Part shown: in pieces, positions 1 through 10,828 of the stretch
Layout of the letters: each line of letters begins with the position of its first letter
Numbering within the stretch: position 1 is the first letter of the stretch
DNA from: Triparma columacea
Taxonomy: Eukaryota > Sar > Bolidophyceae > Parmales > Triparmaceae
Length of the DNA: 64,000 nucleotides
Direction of reading: 5' to 3'
NCBI GenBank assembly: GCA_030267965.1
Contig: BRYA01000260.1
Coordinates: forward strand, 7,175 to 71,174
The notes under the pieces: generated by a model
Told to the model about the DNA's origin: nothing
What the model saw: the letters and a program-made list of their open reading frames with translations, nothing else
Database searches by the model: none
Program-made: the position numbers and the translations under genes

Positions 1-3000
1 ACATCAGCGAGCTCCATAATCTTCACATCGGCGCCGGTAGAGTTGTCGATGAGGCCTTCAACGGCTCCTCGGTCATCCAGAAGCTTGACAAGTTTACCTT
101 GTTCGAGACCAAGAGCTGCGTAATCGATATCAACTGGTCCTTGTGTAGTGGAAGAGGCGTGGTCCGGGCTGGAGAGGGGCAGCGGGGGGTCTTTATTCCT
201 GACGGTGTTGTCAGGATCTAATGTCATGGACTGAGCGACAGTGGCGTGGCTGACAGTTGCAAGGCCGACTGGCGTGCGGCCAGGAGTCGCCAACCCGACA
301 GCAGGCGGTATAGCGCTTAGATTGTTCTCGCCTGCCACTCCTCTGTTTAAGGGATCGTCGGAAATGTCGGCGTTGAAATTTTCAAATCCAGGCTGAAGAT
401 GAGGATCGCCAGAAATTTCTGGGGGTGGTTTTGGGGGATTTTTGGTGAAAAAGGGTCAAAAAAGGCAAGAATCTAAACCTCCCTCAGAACGGCTTCCCAG
501 CCCTCCCCTGAACAATTAAAATACTCTACTTTTCGTCTACACGACTACGCAAACTCACCTTGTCTAGCATCCTCGTGAGAGCTTCTAGAGACTGCGAAGG
601 GGACAACGTTGTTGTAAAAGTGAGAAAAAACTACAATGTTTCAACGCGTCCTCCCGCGACTCTCCTGCTCTCTCCTAGAGTATCAAATTGTCCTTTCTCT
701 CTTCCGGCTCTCAACGCACAACTCACCTCGTCCAGCGTCCTCGTGGCCATTTTCAGAGTCTGCGGTAATGGCGATTATGGTGTTTGTTAATCAACATGAA
801 GAGATTTCCACGCGTGTTCCTACATATCGTCCTCATATCCCTATAGTACATCAATGGTCTCCAACTCAACAACCCCCTGACACGAACTCACCTCGTTCAG
901 CGTCCCCACGAGGTCTTCCAATTGACGAAGACGGAGTAACTTGCCTCTCATGGCCTAGATCGGGTACTGAATGGTAGTTATCGGACATCGAGGCGTCAAC
1001 CTGAAGTATATGAGTCTCCTCCACACGCTCTTCTCTCCCTCCTTGGGATTCATTTTCTGTGTCCTTTTCCTGTGAGGAGCGAAGCAAATTGCGAAAGCAA
1101 AGACGTTGGTAAGTTAGGAATAGTAATGTCGACCGTAGGGGAGGCGATATTATACTAAGAGACGAAATCATCACGTGCATGGGCGTGGCTTGCAACGTGC
1201 GACATTGTTTTTACTCCGATTCCTTTCTCACCTGTGACAAGCGTGGAGAGTTGTGCAAGAATGGGGTTTTACGAAGAAGAGTTAGTATCGCAGCGGCAGT
1301 GTGTGAGGCTTGAGATGTATCTTATTACAGAATTAAAGACTCCTGCGTATGTTCTCCCTCGCAATCCTTAACGTTTTCAGCCCATCACTTCTTTCCTCAT
1401 CTCATCTCTCACCTCTTGCATATCCTCACTTGAATTCTCAATCTGTGACGGCAGCGAAGTTCCCCCCACTGTATCAAGGGGATCCCCTCCTACCAGAGAG
1501 TGAGCGCCCTTTCGAGGCGTCGCTGTGAATGTAAGCGTGGGGGTTTGATTGTGAAGATATAAGTGTTGGTGGGGTGAGCACACATACTTTTATGATATTT
1601 GACGAGCCTCTGCAGTCACACAAACTCGGCTCGCTAAACCCCCCTTATCATCTACCTCCCCCCTTAAACCCCCATCTACCCTTATCTCACCTCTTTCAAC
1701 TCCCTCGGCTTTAGTGTCGAGCGCACTGTTCTCACTTGACATGTTTGATTTCATGCCCTCGCTTGTACTGGCGACCTGCAACGGCAGTGAGACTCCGTCA
1801 CCTTCAGATAGACGCCCTTGTCGAGGTAATACTTGAGTATGATAAACGCCTCGAGGCCCTGCTGTGATGGTAGGCGTGGTTACATCCGTGACGGTACGTT
1901 TCGAGATGACATTGGCTGTTGTAGTTAGCATTGGATGGAATCTTACGAGCCTCAACTGCCCTACCAGCGCCACAAGCAGCCTCTCCTTCTCCTTCTCCTC
2001 TATCTCCCTCCAAGCAGCCCAAACTACTCGAACTCACCTCGCTCAACCCACTCAACATTAGCGTCCTGCTCAACCACCCTTGAGACTTCCTCCTTTTTCT
2101 CGATTGAAATCTCAGTCCCCTTGACGCCCTCTGACGGCGTTGGGTCTCTCTTATAATTACGAGGGTCTTCTACATTGCGCTGCAGTTGTGAAAGAATGGG
2201 TAAATTTCCCTCCAGCTCATCTCTTTCCCGATTGACCATTTCGTTCGCCCCTGACCCATCGTTTACATCCTCTCTCCCTTCCCTTTGAAGCCTCGACTTC
2301 CCTATTCTTCTATTTCGCACCTGTTTTACTTCCCCTGCCCTCCTCTCCCTCCTCCCAGCCTCGGCTCCTCCTCCTGCAAAGAGCGAAGCGGGATGATGAA
2401 AAGGGATTAGTATAAATGTTCAACTCGTGTAAGGGCGGCTATAGACAAAGTAGATGGCCACGAGCATAATTTGTGCCGGTATTAAATGTTTCTCCGTGTT
2501 GCTCTCATGACTCTCTTTACCTTTGCGTTCATTCTCACCTTCCTGCCAGAAACCTCCGCCCTCCTCAGGACGCCTGCGTGACGCCTCCACTACGGATGGT
2601 AGACCCTCCTCGAGCTCCCCGATGACCTCAATGACTGCTCCGTCCGACTCTTCTTGGTAATCAATGACATTCGTAGTAGACATTACCTCTCTAAATGCAG
2701 GCATGCCTTCACTTGAGTTCGCAATCTTCGATGGCGACGAATCTCCTTCACTTTTGAGAAGGTCCCCGTCCCCAGCTATCCCCCGAGTCTGAGGACCTCT
2801 GCTGGACGTCTCTGCGGTAGTGAAGGGTGGCAGGGGGGAAGTTGTTAGCGGGTAAGCTTTGAGATTTTGGACGTTCCGAAGTCGGACAGAACCCCTCCGT
2901 CCCAATTTCCTATTCCCTTGTTAACGCTTGTGTCACACTTGCAACCAATTTACGCACCTTTCCCGACTCTTGAAGTCCTCTCAACACCCTCTCTCGTGTC

Positions 3001-3087
3001 CTCCTCGTTCATGTTTCCCGAGAGGTTTGACTCTGAGGGGTCGGCATGCCCCTCTTCTTGTTGTCCGGTCTTGGAAGCATTACTCAT
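1..3087 (-). CDS. Repeat-exon protein, N-terminal part (runs off left edge)
   Basis: I do not recognise the family. A chain of small exons keeps phase from an ATG at 3087: 3087-2958, 2811-2687, 2179-2038, 1861-1691, 1522-1413, 954-892, 759-727, 591-559 and 392-1, about 399 residues, continuing beyond the window. Exons 2, 4 and 5 all enter in phase 1 and encode related, Ser/Gly-rich stretches with a common pattern (SLP.Q..NSSE.M type). They look like diverged exon duplicates. The last three small exons encode leucine-spaced, coiled-coil-like segments ending in TLNE, TLDE and MLDK; two are exactly 33 bp (11 residues). The exon at the left edge is a normal coding stretch with DIDYAALGLEQGKLVKLLDD. 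Donors are GTGAG or GTAAT and acceptors are CAG or TAG. Exons may be missing in the gaps 2686-2180 and 1412-955. The gene identity is unknown; the exon chain is moderately secure. Confidence 0.5.
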
Positions 3088-3901
3088 CTTTTACCACTCT
3101 GTTTTTTTATCTTGCGTAAAGCTCAATCTGGGGGATTGGATGGTTGTAAAAGTAGTAAAAGTAGTGTGAGTAAGTAACTTGGCAAGTCTTGTAGCTTGGC
3201 ACTGGCAAGCCCATGGGCGGCCCAAGAGAATCTTCCAATGCGTAGATTCGGTCATGATCCCGGTCAATTTCGTCTCCCGTAAGTGACAAAGTCGAAGAAT
3301 AATAACCGAAGACCAAAAAATCCGTGAACACGCTAAAAATGGGGGCCCAGTCGAGTCTAGGAAGCGACATTCTTTTTGTTCACAACTCCCCCACCCCACC
3401 CCGCTTCACGCAGTTTTAACGCAAACTTTAGAAGATAACAATAACTGGAACGGCTGGCCCTCTCGCTTATCGTCCGTCCCCATTACTTACAACAAATATT
3501 TTGTCCCAAACAGCAAAGTGCACGGTGCTTTGGAGCGGAAAAATTTCTAACCCTAAAAGTCTTCATTTACTAAACTCCCAGGGCCGTAACGTTGCCCTCC
3601 CTCATTCACCTTCGGTCGCCAAAGCGCTGAAAGCGCCATAAAAAGCCAGCGGTCTTTCTTTTTCCAAACGACATTCGATCTTCAGCTTATCAACCGTCAA
3701 GGATCGCTTCTTCCCAAGGATGGGGGAGGAATGAATAGGAACGGAACGGACGGGTAACAGGGTTTGGTGGAGAGCACCCCGAGCCTTCTGCATCACAAAC
3801 CAATAACAAAATAACCCTAACACAAACCCGAGCTCAAGCCCTTCATTTATATTGTACAACAAAGCGATATATAATTGAACACCACCCTGAGATCACCTCG
3901 C
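3088..3901. other. Intergenic region, no supported gene
   Basis: This 0.8 kb lies between the start of the repeat-exon gene and the 3' end of the tRNA methyltransferase gene. Short open frames exist on the minus strand (for example 3370-3107 and 3862-3602), but they lack recognisable domains, plausible splice partners or coding character. I see no RNA gene or repeat in it. Confidence 0.5.
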
Positions 3902-5094
3902 TCAAGAACTACCCTTAACGTACACAAAGTCGTGAACAGAGTGTCCAAAATTTAGGCCTCTCTTCTCGTATTTTGTGGGTGTTTCGCGCCAAGCTTTCCT
4001 TTTTGTTGTCTTCCCACCGCTGAATACCAGTCTCCCCTCCAAGGTCAACCTCCCCATGAGCTCTTCGACGTGAGTCGCGTAGTTGTCGACATCTGTTGCT
4101 ATGTGAAGCTCGCCCCCCACAGCGAGTTTCTGGTGAATGACTTCTACCGCCTCCTTGCACACAATCCTCCTATCCCCTCCCAGGGCCTTCTTTCTTTTTC
4201 TCGTCTCATTGCCGTCATCCTCCCCCCCCCCTGCCTCCCTCTCCCCTCCCCCCCCTTCCTCCTCCCCTGCCCCCCCGTTACCCTTGTCCTCTCCCCCACT
4301 CTCTCCTTCCCCTCTCTCTATCGTTGTCTTGTGCTGCCTGTTCATTGTCCCGTCCCTCTCCCAAGGATCTGGGAACATTATCAGTACCTCGTTCAGAGCC
4401 CCGTCATCCACGTTTCTTTTCATGAACTTGACAGCGTCCCCCCCGATGAATCTCACCCTCTCCTCCAATCCCTCCTCTTCGACCCTCTTCATGGCATCCG
4501 CGATTGATGAGCGATGAATCTCAACTCCAATCACAGCGGTGTTAGTGTTATGCTTCAGATAAGTAACAAGGTTCCCACCATCACCCATGCCGATCTCCAA
4601 ACAAAACCTAGTAGTCTTTGGGAAGAGGGAGCGCATATCCACATGTTCCTGCCACGTAGGTTGGAGCTGTAAGTGGCTGAGCCTCGCTATTGTTTTCTTC
4701 TTCCCCTTGGAGATTTGATTAGCCCTCTTTATGTACCATTTTGGTTTCTAAGCGGGAAAGAGAGGTGAAGTAGTAAGCTTGCAGTGGGAGCGAAGTGAAT
4801 AGAAGCGATCGACGAAAAGCAAAGCGACAATCAAACATAGCGAGAACACACACCCTCCACCTCTGGACTTGTTTGCTTTACTGTCTCACACCAAGTGCCG
4901 CTCACTCGCTTCACTCTCCCCCACCTCCTCCTTACCTTCAGCTGGTAAAATTCTTCCTCTACGATCGCCCCATCCTCCTCTGCACCTCCCACACTCTCCA
5001 CCCCCTCGCCATCTTCCTTCCTGCCTCTTTTTTTCTGCCCCCTCACTTCTCCGATGAGCTGGCCTCCTGTCTTTTCCTGCTCATCATTAGACAT
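3902..5094 (-). CDS. tRNA (guanine-N7-)-methyltransferase (TrmB/METTL1/Trm8 family)
   Basis: This enzyme transfers a methyl group from S-adenosylmethionine to N7 of G46 in the variable loop of tRNAs; in eukaryotes it usually works with a WD40 partner. Two exons are supported: 5094-4936 (donor GTAAGG after LKK-type end) and 4747-3902, about 334 residues. Family motifs in order are the SAM-binding EIGMGDGG, IGVEIH, the FPDPW signature, RRIV, TDVDNYATHVEE, and the C-terminal TKYEKRG plus GHSVHDFVY. The first exon is acidic/lysine-rich and poorly conserved, as is common. An unusual low-complexity insert of about 50 Gly/Glu/Lys residues lies between FPDPW and RRIV. The start is the only in-frame ATG upstream of a valid splice site; a later GTG would truncate the fold. 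Identity is strong; the exact N-terminus is less so. Confidence 0.88.
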
Positions 5095-5359
5095 ATTTCC
5101 ACGTGGATGTTAGCAGAAAGACTCAATGATCGTGAACAACCCTTAACAATTTCTCTTTTTCTTCCACAAATTTCCACTCACACTAAGCAGCAAATATTTT
5201 TTTAAGTTCGCCTTGCGCCCCTGAATTGGACTCCTAACGCTTTGTCCGGCTCCATTTTCAGCCTATACTTGCTTCTTGGGTGCCTTCACTGAGTCCCAAA
5301 GGGGAAATTAGGCACCCAACCAAAACCAACTGCCTGTGCTGTTCCCTTTGGAAGAGCTA

Positions 5360-6702
5360 ATGGTGGTGACTTTTGAAAGTGGGGGGTCGTCGGGGAGGGT
5401 TGATGGTGGTATTGAGCCGGGTTCCCCTAGTTCTCCTGAGTGGGGAGATTCAATGTGAGTGTGAACCTCTTGGGCTCCCTCCCCTATTTCCTCTTGTTTG
5501 CTCACAAGATGCTTCTCTTCGCCTTCGCAGTTCTGAGAACGATAGTATGTACTATAGGCACCTTTTGATTGAGTTCGCTCAGAACAATGATTCCGGGGGA
5601 GGTGAGGTCAAGTGGAGGAGGGGTGCACCTGCTCTCTTGCTGCCTTTCTCCTTCCTTGCTCAGCAACCCTAACCCACCACCCCCGCCACCTCTTCCTGTA
5701 GTCTTGGATATATTGCAGAAGGGGAAGAGTATTAAGGGCCTGAGCGATACAAAGGATGAAGATCAGGAGTATTCCGTTTTGCACCATGCTGCCTTCCGGG
5801 GGCACTTTGGGATCTGCAAGATTTTGATTAATGACGGGTGCAATATAATAGCGGTGGACAAGTTCAAGAAGACGGCTGCCCATTTGGCCATCCAGGGCGG
5901 TTACGATGAAATCGTGGCATATATGTTGGAGAGAGTTCACCCCTTGAACTTTCCTCGTCAGGCAAAGTTGACTCTGGTCCAGTTGGCTAGTAGCTACGGT
6001 AGGCCGAACGTGTTGAATATATTAGCTGCAAGAGGCGCGAACATAAACGAGCGCAATGAGATCGGGGAGACGCCCCTGCATCTTGCCACCAAGAACAATA
6101 GGTTGGAGAGCGTGAAGATGCTGGTTAATTTAGGGGCTGATCTGAACGCGCAGATCGACAAGGTCGGTCATACCCCTCTTCATTACAGTTGCATGTACGG
6201 TTTGACTGAGGCCTCGATGATTTTGTTGGAAGGTGAGATGACATGAGATGAGAGGTGATAAAATGAGATGAAATCAAGACGAAGATGAAATCAAGATGAA
6301 GTGAGATGAAATGAAGGTCTCGCCATGGATTGCGCAGAGCCTGACCCCGACCCACCCACCATCATTGTCACAGCTGGCGCGGACGCACACATGCCCGATA
6401 CGACGCGGCTGCACCGCACCCCTTTAGAGACTGCAAAGGATGGAGGGTACCGGCCTTTGTTCAATCTGCTGCTCGACGCTGAGATGAACTTACGGACAGA
6501 AAGGGAGGAGAAGGAAACTCTTGAGGAGATGTCCAAAATGAGGGGGCACGAGGCCCTCATGGTAAAATATAATACCCTGAAGAAGAGTAACGTGACCCTG
6601 AACAAGGACCTGAAGCAGAGGAGGGAAGACGACAAGCTGATGGAGGAGGAGATAACGAAACGGCTCAGCTTGGGAAGGACTGGGGGCGGGAGGAGGAGGT
6701 GA
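5360..6702 (+). CDS. Ankyrin-repeat protein with C-terminal coiled coil
   Basis: Four exons keep phase: 5360-5454, 5531-5601, 5702-6232 and 6374-6702, giving 341 residues. After a Gly/Ser-rich start, the protein carries about five ankyrin repeats with clear signatures: SVLHHAAFRGHFGICKILI, KTAAHLAIQGGYDEIVAYML, ETPLHLATKNNRLESVKMLV and HTPLHYSCMYGLTEASMILL. A last repeat spans the third intron and leads into RTPLETAKDGGYRPLFNLLL. The C-terminal 70 residues are rich in Glu, Lys, Arg and Leu and should form a coiled coil. Ankyrin repeats bind protein partners; nothing in the sequence names the partner, so the role is probably scaffolding. The extra first exon was chosen because its donor GTGAGT and phase 2 match exon 2 exactly; a start at the ATG near 5546 is the alternative. 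Confidence 0.82.
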
Positions 6703-6814
6703 AGGGAACATTTTGGGTTAAATGGATCCTCTCCGTGTTGTTGATTTTATTGCTGTTTTTTTTTAGGGTTACAAGAGGGACAATTGTTATCATTCACTCC
6801 AACGCGCCTAGCCC

Positions 6815-7638
6815 TTACACACCAAGATCACCGGAATGGCTGTCAAGGAATGGTGCCTCTTCGAGATCTCCACTCATCTCGACGTGGTCCTGCTCGTCCT
6901 TGTGCATGCTGGCATCCCTAAATATAGAGTGGCCGAAGATGCAGAATCCCGATGTGCACAAGGTCCACCAGAAAATTGATGACAGGACATAAGTGAGGCA
7001 GAGAAGTGTGACAATGCTCATTACCCCCGTCGCAACCTTTTGACTTATCTGAACGCCAAAGAGGGTGTAGCCATCAGCGGTAATCTTCATGACGTAGAAC
7101 CAGGCGAAGGCCAGGATCGCAATCGAAATGAGCGAGGAGGGTGATATCATGAGGGTGAGGACGAAGAGGAAGACCGTCAGGAATACGTAGTTAAGGTAAA
7201 AGTAACTGATGTTGTGCTTGAGCCTATCTGCAATGAGTGAAGGGTTCTTCTCAAGGTAGAAGGGCTTGCTCTCCCCGAGGCCCAGATACACCTTGGGCGA
7301 CCGCATATATTTGGGGTTCAGGTATGTCGAGGATATATTGCTCGCGCGAGATTTTACAGAGTCTGGGAGCTGAGCTGAGATGTTCGAGACAGTTCTTGGC
7401 CCATCTACAGACTCCCATTTGCTCTTCCTGTTAGTTAGCGCATTGATAATGTTTAAGTCGAGTTAGAATATGGTGACTGTGACATTGACGGCTCATGGCT
7501 GTTTGAATGATCACTTGGGGGCAGAAAAAAGGTCACAGGGTGGCAAGAGCCGTTGGTCCGGTTTGGAATATATAAATCAAAAAGGCTTTCCACGGAATAT
7601 AGCTGAACTCACAATGATGAACCGAGTGAACCAAACAT
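6815..7638 (-). CDS. PRA1-family (prenylated Rab acceptor) membrane protein
   Basis: PRA1 proteins are small four-helix membrane proteins of the ER, Golgi and endosomes that bind prenylated Rab GTPases and influence vesicle traffic. Two exons, 7638-7613 (only 26 bp) and 7427-6815, give 212 residues. The family pattern is visible as RLKHNISYFYLNYV, followed by a hydrophobic pair, a short loop (VMKITADGYTLFG), a second hydrophobic pair and the GHSIFRD end of the domain. The tail is acidic. The first exon is supported by a GTGAGT donor, by a CTAACTAACAG acceptor with a textbook branch site, and by matching phase. Its ATG lies only four bases from the ATG of the divergent heme-oxygenase gene. Confidence 0.83.
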
Positions 7639-7642
7639 AGAA

Positions 7643-9772
7643 ATGCCCGAAGCAGCAGGTCCCTCGCTTGTTTGGGCAGCCATTTCAAAGGGAAAGTTTG
7701 AGACTGAAGAAAGAAAGGGGCCAAAGAGCAAACTTAGAATGCAAATTCCAAACGAATTCAAGGATGCAACTGCTATAGCTGCGGATAAATCGTTTAAGTG
7801 TAGTGATGCGGATAAGTTGAAGCTGTAAGTAGTTAGTTCGTGCTAAATCTCCAATTATGATGATCCCTGAATCTCCGACTTCTTTCACTTCACCCTCTAA
7901 ACCCTCACCATCGCCCTCCTTCTCCCCCACCAACAGGTACGGATACTTCAAGATTGTGTCCACATCATCCTTGGCCCCCACTAGTTCGAGGCCCGGGGCG
8001 TTCTCCATGGTTGCCAGGGCAAAGTGGGATGCATGGGAGGCGGCTGGGAAGTCCATTGCTGGCGGGCCCGAGGCCCCCGTGGATGCGGCGAAGCTGCGCT
8101 ATCTGAACATTATTAGGGTTGCCCTGGGAGGAGATGAGGTCAAAAGCTCCTCCTTCAACTTTTCGGACCACGCCTCAATGCTTTCTCAAGATAGTGTGTC
8201 TAAGTGCCCTGCCTTTAGGGAGGGTTGCCCTTTCAAGACCACCCTGACAGTCGCCGAGATGAAAAGCCTTATGTCCTCAATCCCTGAGAACCACGTTGCC
8301 GGCTCCGGGTACATCAGCGACTCCTTCAAAAGCATGATTGCATCCATTCATGAGATGGAGAAGAAGAGCGCCCCTGAGTTCTCCATCTCTTCCGCCCTGT
8401 CCCAAAATGAGAGGAATGAAATGTCCAAAACTTCGTGTCCCTTCAAGAACGTGGTGACAACCTCAGGCAAGACCTTCTCTGAGGTGAGATTGGGGAGGAG
8501 TAGAGGAGCATAGCGTTGACACTTGAGGGTGGCACTTTAACATTCGTTCCTCCCCTAACGCAACCCTCTCCGCGGCACGCTCCACTCGCTATTACCCTGC
8601 CCTACCCTGGCAGCTGCTCGACCTGCACACGTTTGACATGAGCGCCCTGGGGGAGGACAGCAACTCGGTACCCCTGTCCGAGAATCTCAAGGACGGCACC
8701 AAGAAGAGCCATAGGGAGGCCGAGAATGTCTCCTTTGTCAAGAATTTCATCAAGGGCAAGGTATCGAGGGAAAACTATGCCATCCTCACTGGGAACTTAT
8801 ATCACGTTTACAAGAAGATGGAGGAGTGCATGGCGAAGCACGGCAAGGCCGTTTTGGGGGAGGTAAGAATGGCAAGAAATCAAAGCAGGCACCTCAACTC
8901 GACTCCACTGACACTACCAACCTTTCTGCGACTCTCTTAGATGTTCTTGCCCGATAAGCTGAACAGAACCGACAGGCTTCTGGCCGACTGGAGGTACTTG
9001 ACGCTTCAACCCGAGGGTTCGGACATATTCCCCGAGCCTTCCCCGGCGACCAGAGACTATGTCAAGAGGATTCAGGACGTCTCTGACAACGAGCCCAAGT
9101 CCCTAGTCGCCCATGCATACACAAGGTACATGGGGGACCTTTCTGGTGGGCAGATCCTATCTAAGTGCGCGAGGAGGGCTCTGAACCTCCCCAAGAGCGG
9201 CGAGGGGGGACAGTTCTACGAGTTCCCTGCCATCAAGGAGGGGGGGAAGGTTTTCAAGAACGAGTATAGGCGAATGCTCGACAGACTTAAGATAACCAAC
9301 GAAGAGCAGGACATGATTGTGGGAGAGGCGAATGTCGCCTTTGTCCTTAACATGCGTATCTTCGAGGAGCTGGACGTCCTAAGCAACGTCCCCAACGCCT
9401 CAGTGAGACCCCTCAGCGACGCCCTCTCTTGGAGAACCACTTGGAAGGAACCTGGGGCAGAGGGGGGAGAGGTGAGTGTGCGAACTGCTGTGTGTAGAAA
9501 TCGGAGCAGAAACCACAACCCCAGTCTAACCCCTCTTTCGCTTGTTGCAGTGTCCATTTGGCTTCACGGGACCGAACCCTCACGGGCCCTCGAAGGCCGA
9601 AAAGGTTCCAAAAGGGCCTTCGAAGGAGGTGGCACATGATGACGGGGCGAGGTGTCCCTGGCCCTTTATTTTCTTTCATGATCCGGGTCAGGGGATGAAG
9701 GATTGGCAGACGTGGGCTTTGATTGGTATGACGGTTGCGTTTTTCTACAATCGGCACACGTCTGCTGCGTGA
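7643..9772 (+). CDS. Acyl-CoA-binding domain / heme oxygenase fusion with C-terminal membrane anchor
   Basis: Heme oxygenase cleaves heme to biliverdin, CO and iron; acyl-CoA-binding domains hold long-chain acyl-CoA. Five exons keep phase: 7643-7824, 7937-8483, 8614-8862, 8941-9471 and 9551-9772, 576 residues. Residues about 38-125 are an ACBP domain (KLKLYGYFKIVS, GAFSMVARAKWDAWEAAGK, LRYLNIIR). Residues about 345-540 are heme oxygenase: the proximal-His segment TKKSHREAE and the signature AYTRYMGDLSGGQ are intact. A hydrophobic segment (WALIGMTVAFFY) at the C-terminus suggests tail anchoring. Five Cys-Pro motifs (KCPAF, GCPFK, SCPFK, CPFGF, RCPWPF) flank the catalytic domain and resemble the heme regulatory motifs of animal HO-2. 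The ACBP half and HO half are joined by a continuous exon (7937-8483). A downstream start at 7739 would still keep the ACBP fold. Confidence 0.87.
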
Positions 9773-9857
9773 AAGGTGGATGGGGGGGTGGGGGGCTGGG
9801 GAGATTTCCTGGGGGTTAACTGAAGAATGCTTGGTTCCTATTCCTAACAAACTTAGA

Positions 9858-10608
9858 TTACTTCATCTGCTCCACATACTCGAAGCCCCCCTTAACACGT
9901 GCGATCTCGACAAGTTGCTCGAGAGCCTTGGCTGCGGGGTTCGTAGGGACAACGATACAAGACGCAAAGCCCACAGTGAGGAGCAAGAATGACGCCCAAC
10001 CAAGAGCGAACTCAACACGACCCTTCTTTAAGGCTGCTTCGAAGCCTTGAGATTCAATCACAGCGAGGCTAGACTCTGCCTTGGCCCTTGTCAGCCACTT
10101 TGAACCACCGGAAAGACTAACGAAGACTGCCTCGAGGCTCGCAACTATTTCTTCCTCAGTGTAGTCCTTCGCATACTTCTTTCCCAAACTCTCAGCGCTC
10201 TTTGTCTGGAGGAACATCTCAAAATCTATCCAAGGGTCGACAGCGAGTTTATTTGGGAGAGGTTTGTTCTGCACCGCGGGCTCGTTGATTCCTCCCCATG
10301 CGTCTGCAAGAGGTGGGGCAGGAGTGGGGGTTGGGTTGAGGGTTAGATTCCAATATTTGACGATCGTCGCATGTTAATATTGAGGTTAATGTAAGCTTAC
10401 AATGCCTTGGACTCGCTTTAGTGATTTCTCCAACTTTAGAGGGAAATCCAAACGTGTTGAGGCTGGATTTCGTCGACAAGATCTTGAGATCATTGGCGAA
10501 TTTGGATGGTAGCTCAGTTGGTGCTGCTATACCGGCTCGGAAGATGTCAGGAGGCGTCAGAGCATTCGTTAAAACCAACAACGCGATCGAAAGGATTAGG
10601 ACTTGCAT
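9858..10608 (-). CDS. Small protein with signal peptide and one C-terminal membrane helix, function unknown
   Basis: Two exons, 10608-10401 and 10303-9858, join in phase to give 217 residues. The first 16 residues (MQVLILSIALLVLTNA) are a signal peptide followed by LTPP. In heterokonts a signal peptide followed by a plastid transit-like stretch after Ala can mean plastid import, but the usual Phe is absent here, so a secretory fate is equally possible. The middle is soluble and charged (YAKDYTEEEIVASLEAVF), and a single hydrophobic helix (GWASFLLLTVGFASCIVV) precedes a short tail. I recognise no family. It converges with the heme-oxygenase gene with under 90 bp between stops. Confidence 0.62.
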
Positions 10609-10828
10609 TTATTTTTGTTCCCAAATTCCCTCCCCCTTCCTCACAGACTCCTATCTCCATTTTCAGTACGTTTTTTTTAGCAACAGTTTAACGCTTGCAA
10701 CAGTTTCTCCTCTGATGCAAATATTGTAGTGTTTTGTTGCCTATCTCTTTATTTTTCCTCCTGCCTCTCGTCCCATAAATCTCATCATTCTCAATCTCGC
10801 CCTTCCTCTGTAATCTGGTGCTCTGATA

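Noticed and set aside
3602..3862. 86-residue minus-strand frame in the intergenic region
   Set aside because: No domain, no upstream signals and a composition like the surrounding non-coding DNA.
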